Shown in pieces: positions 31,201-34,200 of a DNA stretch of 35,711 bases. Position numbers and translations under genes: made by a program. Each line of letters begins with the position of its first letter. Within the stretch, counting starts at the first letter, position 1. Source of the stretch: DASVUC01 sp036387255 (lineage in GTDB: Bacteria; Planctomycetota; Phycisphaerae; Tepidisphaerales; Tepidisphaeraceae); contig DASVUC010000280.1 in NCBI GenBank assembly GCA_036387255.1, forward strand, positions 1 to 35,711. The letters run 5' to 3'. The notes under the pieces are model-generated. The model had not been told where the DNA came from, ran no database searches, and was given only the letters and a program-made list of their open reading frames with translations.

Positions 31201-34200
31201 CCCGCCACCGTGACCGCGCTTGATGGATTAATCGTCTTCGTCGCCTGAACGAGCGGACCAGAGCTGGCGCTCCCCGTCGGATCCTCCAGCCCCGCCGTCA
31301 CCTTCACGCTGCCGGTGGCGTCCACCTGCGAGTTCTTGATGTACGCAGTAACGTTGCTCGTGCCCGCCCCGCCGCTGGCGCTGGGGGTCTTCATCCCCGC
31401 GATTCCGTCGTTGGACGAGATGATGTTGGGATCGGCCGGGTTCAGCGACCCGCCGAGGAAGTTGTAGGCGATCGAAGCGCCGATCGCGATGCCGTCAGGT
31501 GCGCCCGCGCCCGCCAGTGCCGCGACGTACATCGTTGACTTCTCGCGCCCCGTCACCACCAGGTCGCCCAGCGACCAGACCGTCGACAGGTTCACGTGCG
31601 CATCGACCGTGTTGCTGACCGAATTGATCATCAGCGTGCCCGCGCCGGCGATCGTCTTCCCACCCGCGCCCGCAGCGCCCACGCCGATCAGCAGCGCCTC
31701 CGAGCTCGCCAGCAGCGTGATACCGGAGGTGGAGCTCGTCACGTGCGACTGATCGATGTAAGCCGAGAGTCCATTGCTGATCCGGTTGTAGCTCACCGAC
31801 AGCCCGACGCCGATCCCCTGCTTGTGTACACCGAAGCCGCCGCTGACGGCGACGATCATCGACTTGTCTTCCGCCTTCACGCTCACCGCATCATGCGCGG
31901 TGACGTTGGAGGTGTTGGAGATGTGCGCGTCGATCGGATCAGCGATGATGTTCACCGCCACCGAACCCGCCGCCCCGAACCCACCCTTGGCCTTGCCGGC
32001 CCCAACACCCAGCACGAACGTGCCGATGACAGAGCTGTTCCGCGCCGACAGATCCACACCGCCGTCCGCAGTGATATCGGTGTTGTCCAGATAGGCCGAA
32101 GTTGCCGCGTGGATGTCGTTGTACCCGATGGCCGCCCCGACGCCCGTCTCCGCTCCCAAACCAACCGCGCCGCCGATGCTCACGATCCCATCCACGTTGG
32201 CCGCGTGCACGTTCACGTTCACCGTGCCCGCACCAGCGGTTTCGGTAATGGTCGAATTGCTGATGTACGCCGACGTGACGCTGTGAATCGTGTTCACGGC
32301 CACCATACCCGCGCCGCCAATACCGCCGTTCTCCGAGCCCTTGCCTCCCGAGATCGCCAGCGCATAGATCCGCGCATCGCTGCCGGGCTGCTGGTTCGTC
32401 GCAATCACGTCCACCGAGCCGCTTGCAATATTCAGCGTCGAATGGTCGACGTACGCTGTCGTCCTGGTCGGGTCACTCGCGGTGCCGATGATGTTCGTGC
32501 CAACGGAAACGCCAACGCCGAGGGAATTGCCCGCCGCAATCCCGCCCGCCAGCGACGCGATCAGCGAAGAATCGATCGCCATCACCGTCACGCTGCCGGT
32601 GGTCGTGAGCGTGGAATAGCTGATGTGTGCGTCAGTGTTGTTGTCGATCTCATTGGTGGATACCGAACCGGCAATCGCGATGCCGTCCGTGCCTTTGACA
32701 CCTTTCGCGCCCGCCCCGCCCGCGGTGAGTGAGCCGATGTATCCGCCGCGCTTCGCTTCCACCTCAACGGAATCCGCCGTGACGGTTGCGCCATTGATGA
32801 ACGCCACGTTCTCGCTGCTCACGTCGTTGTGGCTGTACGACCCGGCCAATCCCGTATTCGAGCTTTGCCCACCCGTCGCCCACGCCACCGCTCCCGCGGC
32901 TGTCGTCAGGATATTTCGCGACGTTGCCCGCACCTCAAGCTCATCCGCCTTCACCGTCGCGGGGCTGTTGATGTACGCGCGGACATTATCCGTAATGACA
33001 ATGACTGACGCATCGCCCGCAATGCCAAGACCGCTCTTCGCCGGCTTCGGCGCAGGCTCTGCCGGATCCGATGTGTCCGCCTCTTCACCAAAGAGGTTCG
33101 GCAGCGACGCGCCGTCCAGCGGATCTGCCGCCTGCGAAGGATTTGGCGTCACAGCCGCCGCCGCGAGCGAGAACGCAACCTGGATGCCTTCATTGTGCGC
33201 GACGATCTGCGCGTTGCCTTCTGATGCCAATGTTGTCGCGGTCGTTCCCACCGCCTGATCGTGCTGGCTGCCGACGTACGCCTGCGTATCGCGATCGATC
33301 AGGTTGACGTTGATCGACACGCCAATCCCGGTGTTGTGGCCCAGCGCCACGCCCAGCGTAATGTTGTAAACATCGCTCAGGTCCTGCGCCACCACCAGCA
33401 GGCTTTCCTTCACCGTGTACGTGCCCGCGTTCACCGCGGCAATCGCCTCGTCCGCCGTCGTGAGCTGGCCGTCGCCGTTGCTGTCCAGCGCCTTCAGATA
33501 CTGCTCCACCTTCGCCGACAGCGCTTCAGGCTGAATGAAGTGGTGGATCCCACCCGCCTTTGCGATCGCCGGATCCAGGTTAATCGCCAGCCCGCTGTTC
33601 GCATTCGCCAGGCTGCTCGCCAGCTTCACCGTCTGCGAGATCAGGAACTGATCCGCACCGCTCCCGCCCGAGGACAGCGCCAGAGACAATCCCGCCAGCG
33701 CATGATCGCGCGTATCCGCCAGGCGAATCCTGTTGTCCAGCCCGACGATGACGTAGTACGTTCCCTTGTTCGCCAGGCCGCCAATCGCGACACCGCTCCC
33801 GATCGAGTAGCTCACCGCGTCGCCCGTTGCAAAGCCGTGCGCCAAACCCAGGTCGAACTTCCCAAGAGCCAGGTCCACCTTCGTCGCCACGTCGAACGTC
33901 ACCTTGTGAACGATGACGTTGTAGATCTTGTTGTCTTCCAGCCCGCCGATCGCCGGCCCACCCTTGCGATACACCACCACGTCGCCGGTCTGATAGAACC
34001 GCGGCCCCACGTCCACCAGCGGCGCGCCCGCATCGCCGATGATCACGCGATCGCGGAAGATCCCCGCTCCCAGGTTCACCGTGTCCGCCGACCCGTTCAC
34101 GCTCTCCGTCGTGAAGCTGGAAATCTCGCCCGGGTTCTTGATGAGCTTCTCAAACCCGTCGTGCAGGTTGTTGTCGCCTACCAGGTTGTGGAACTCGCGC

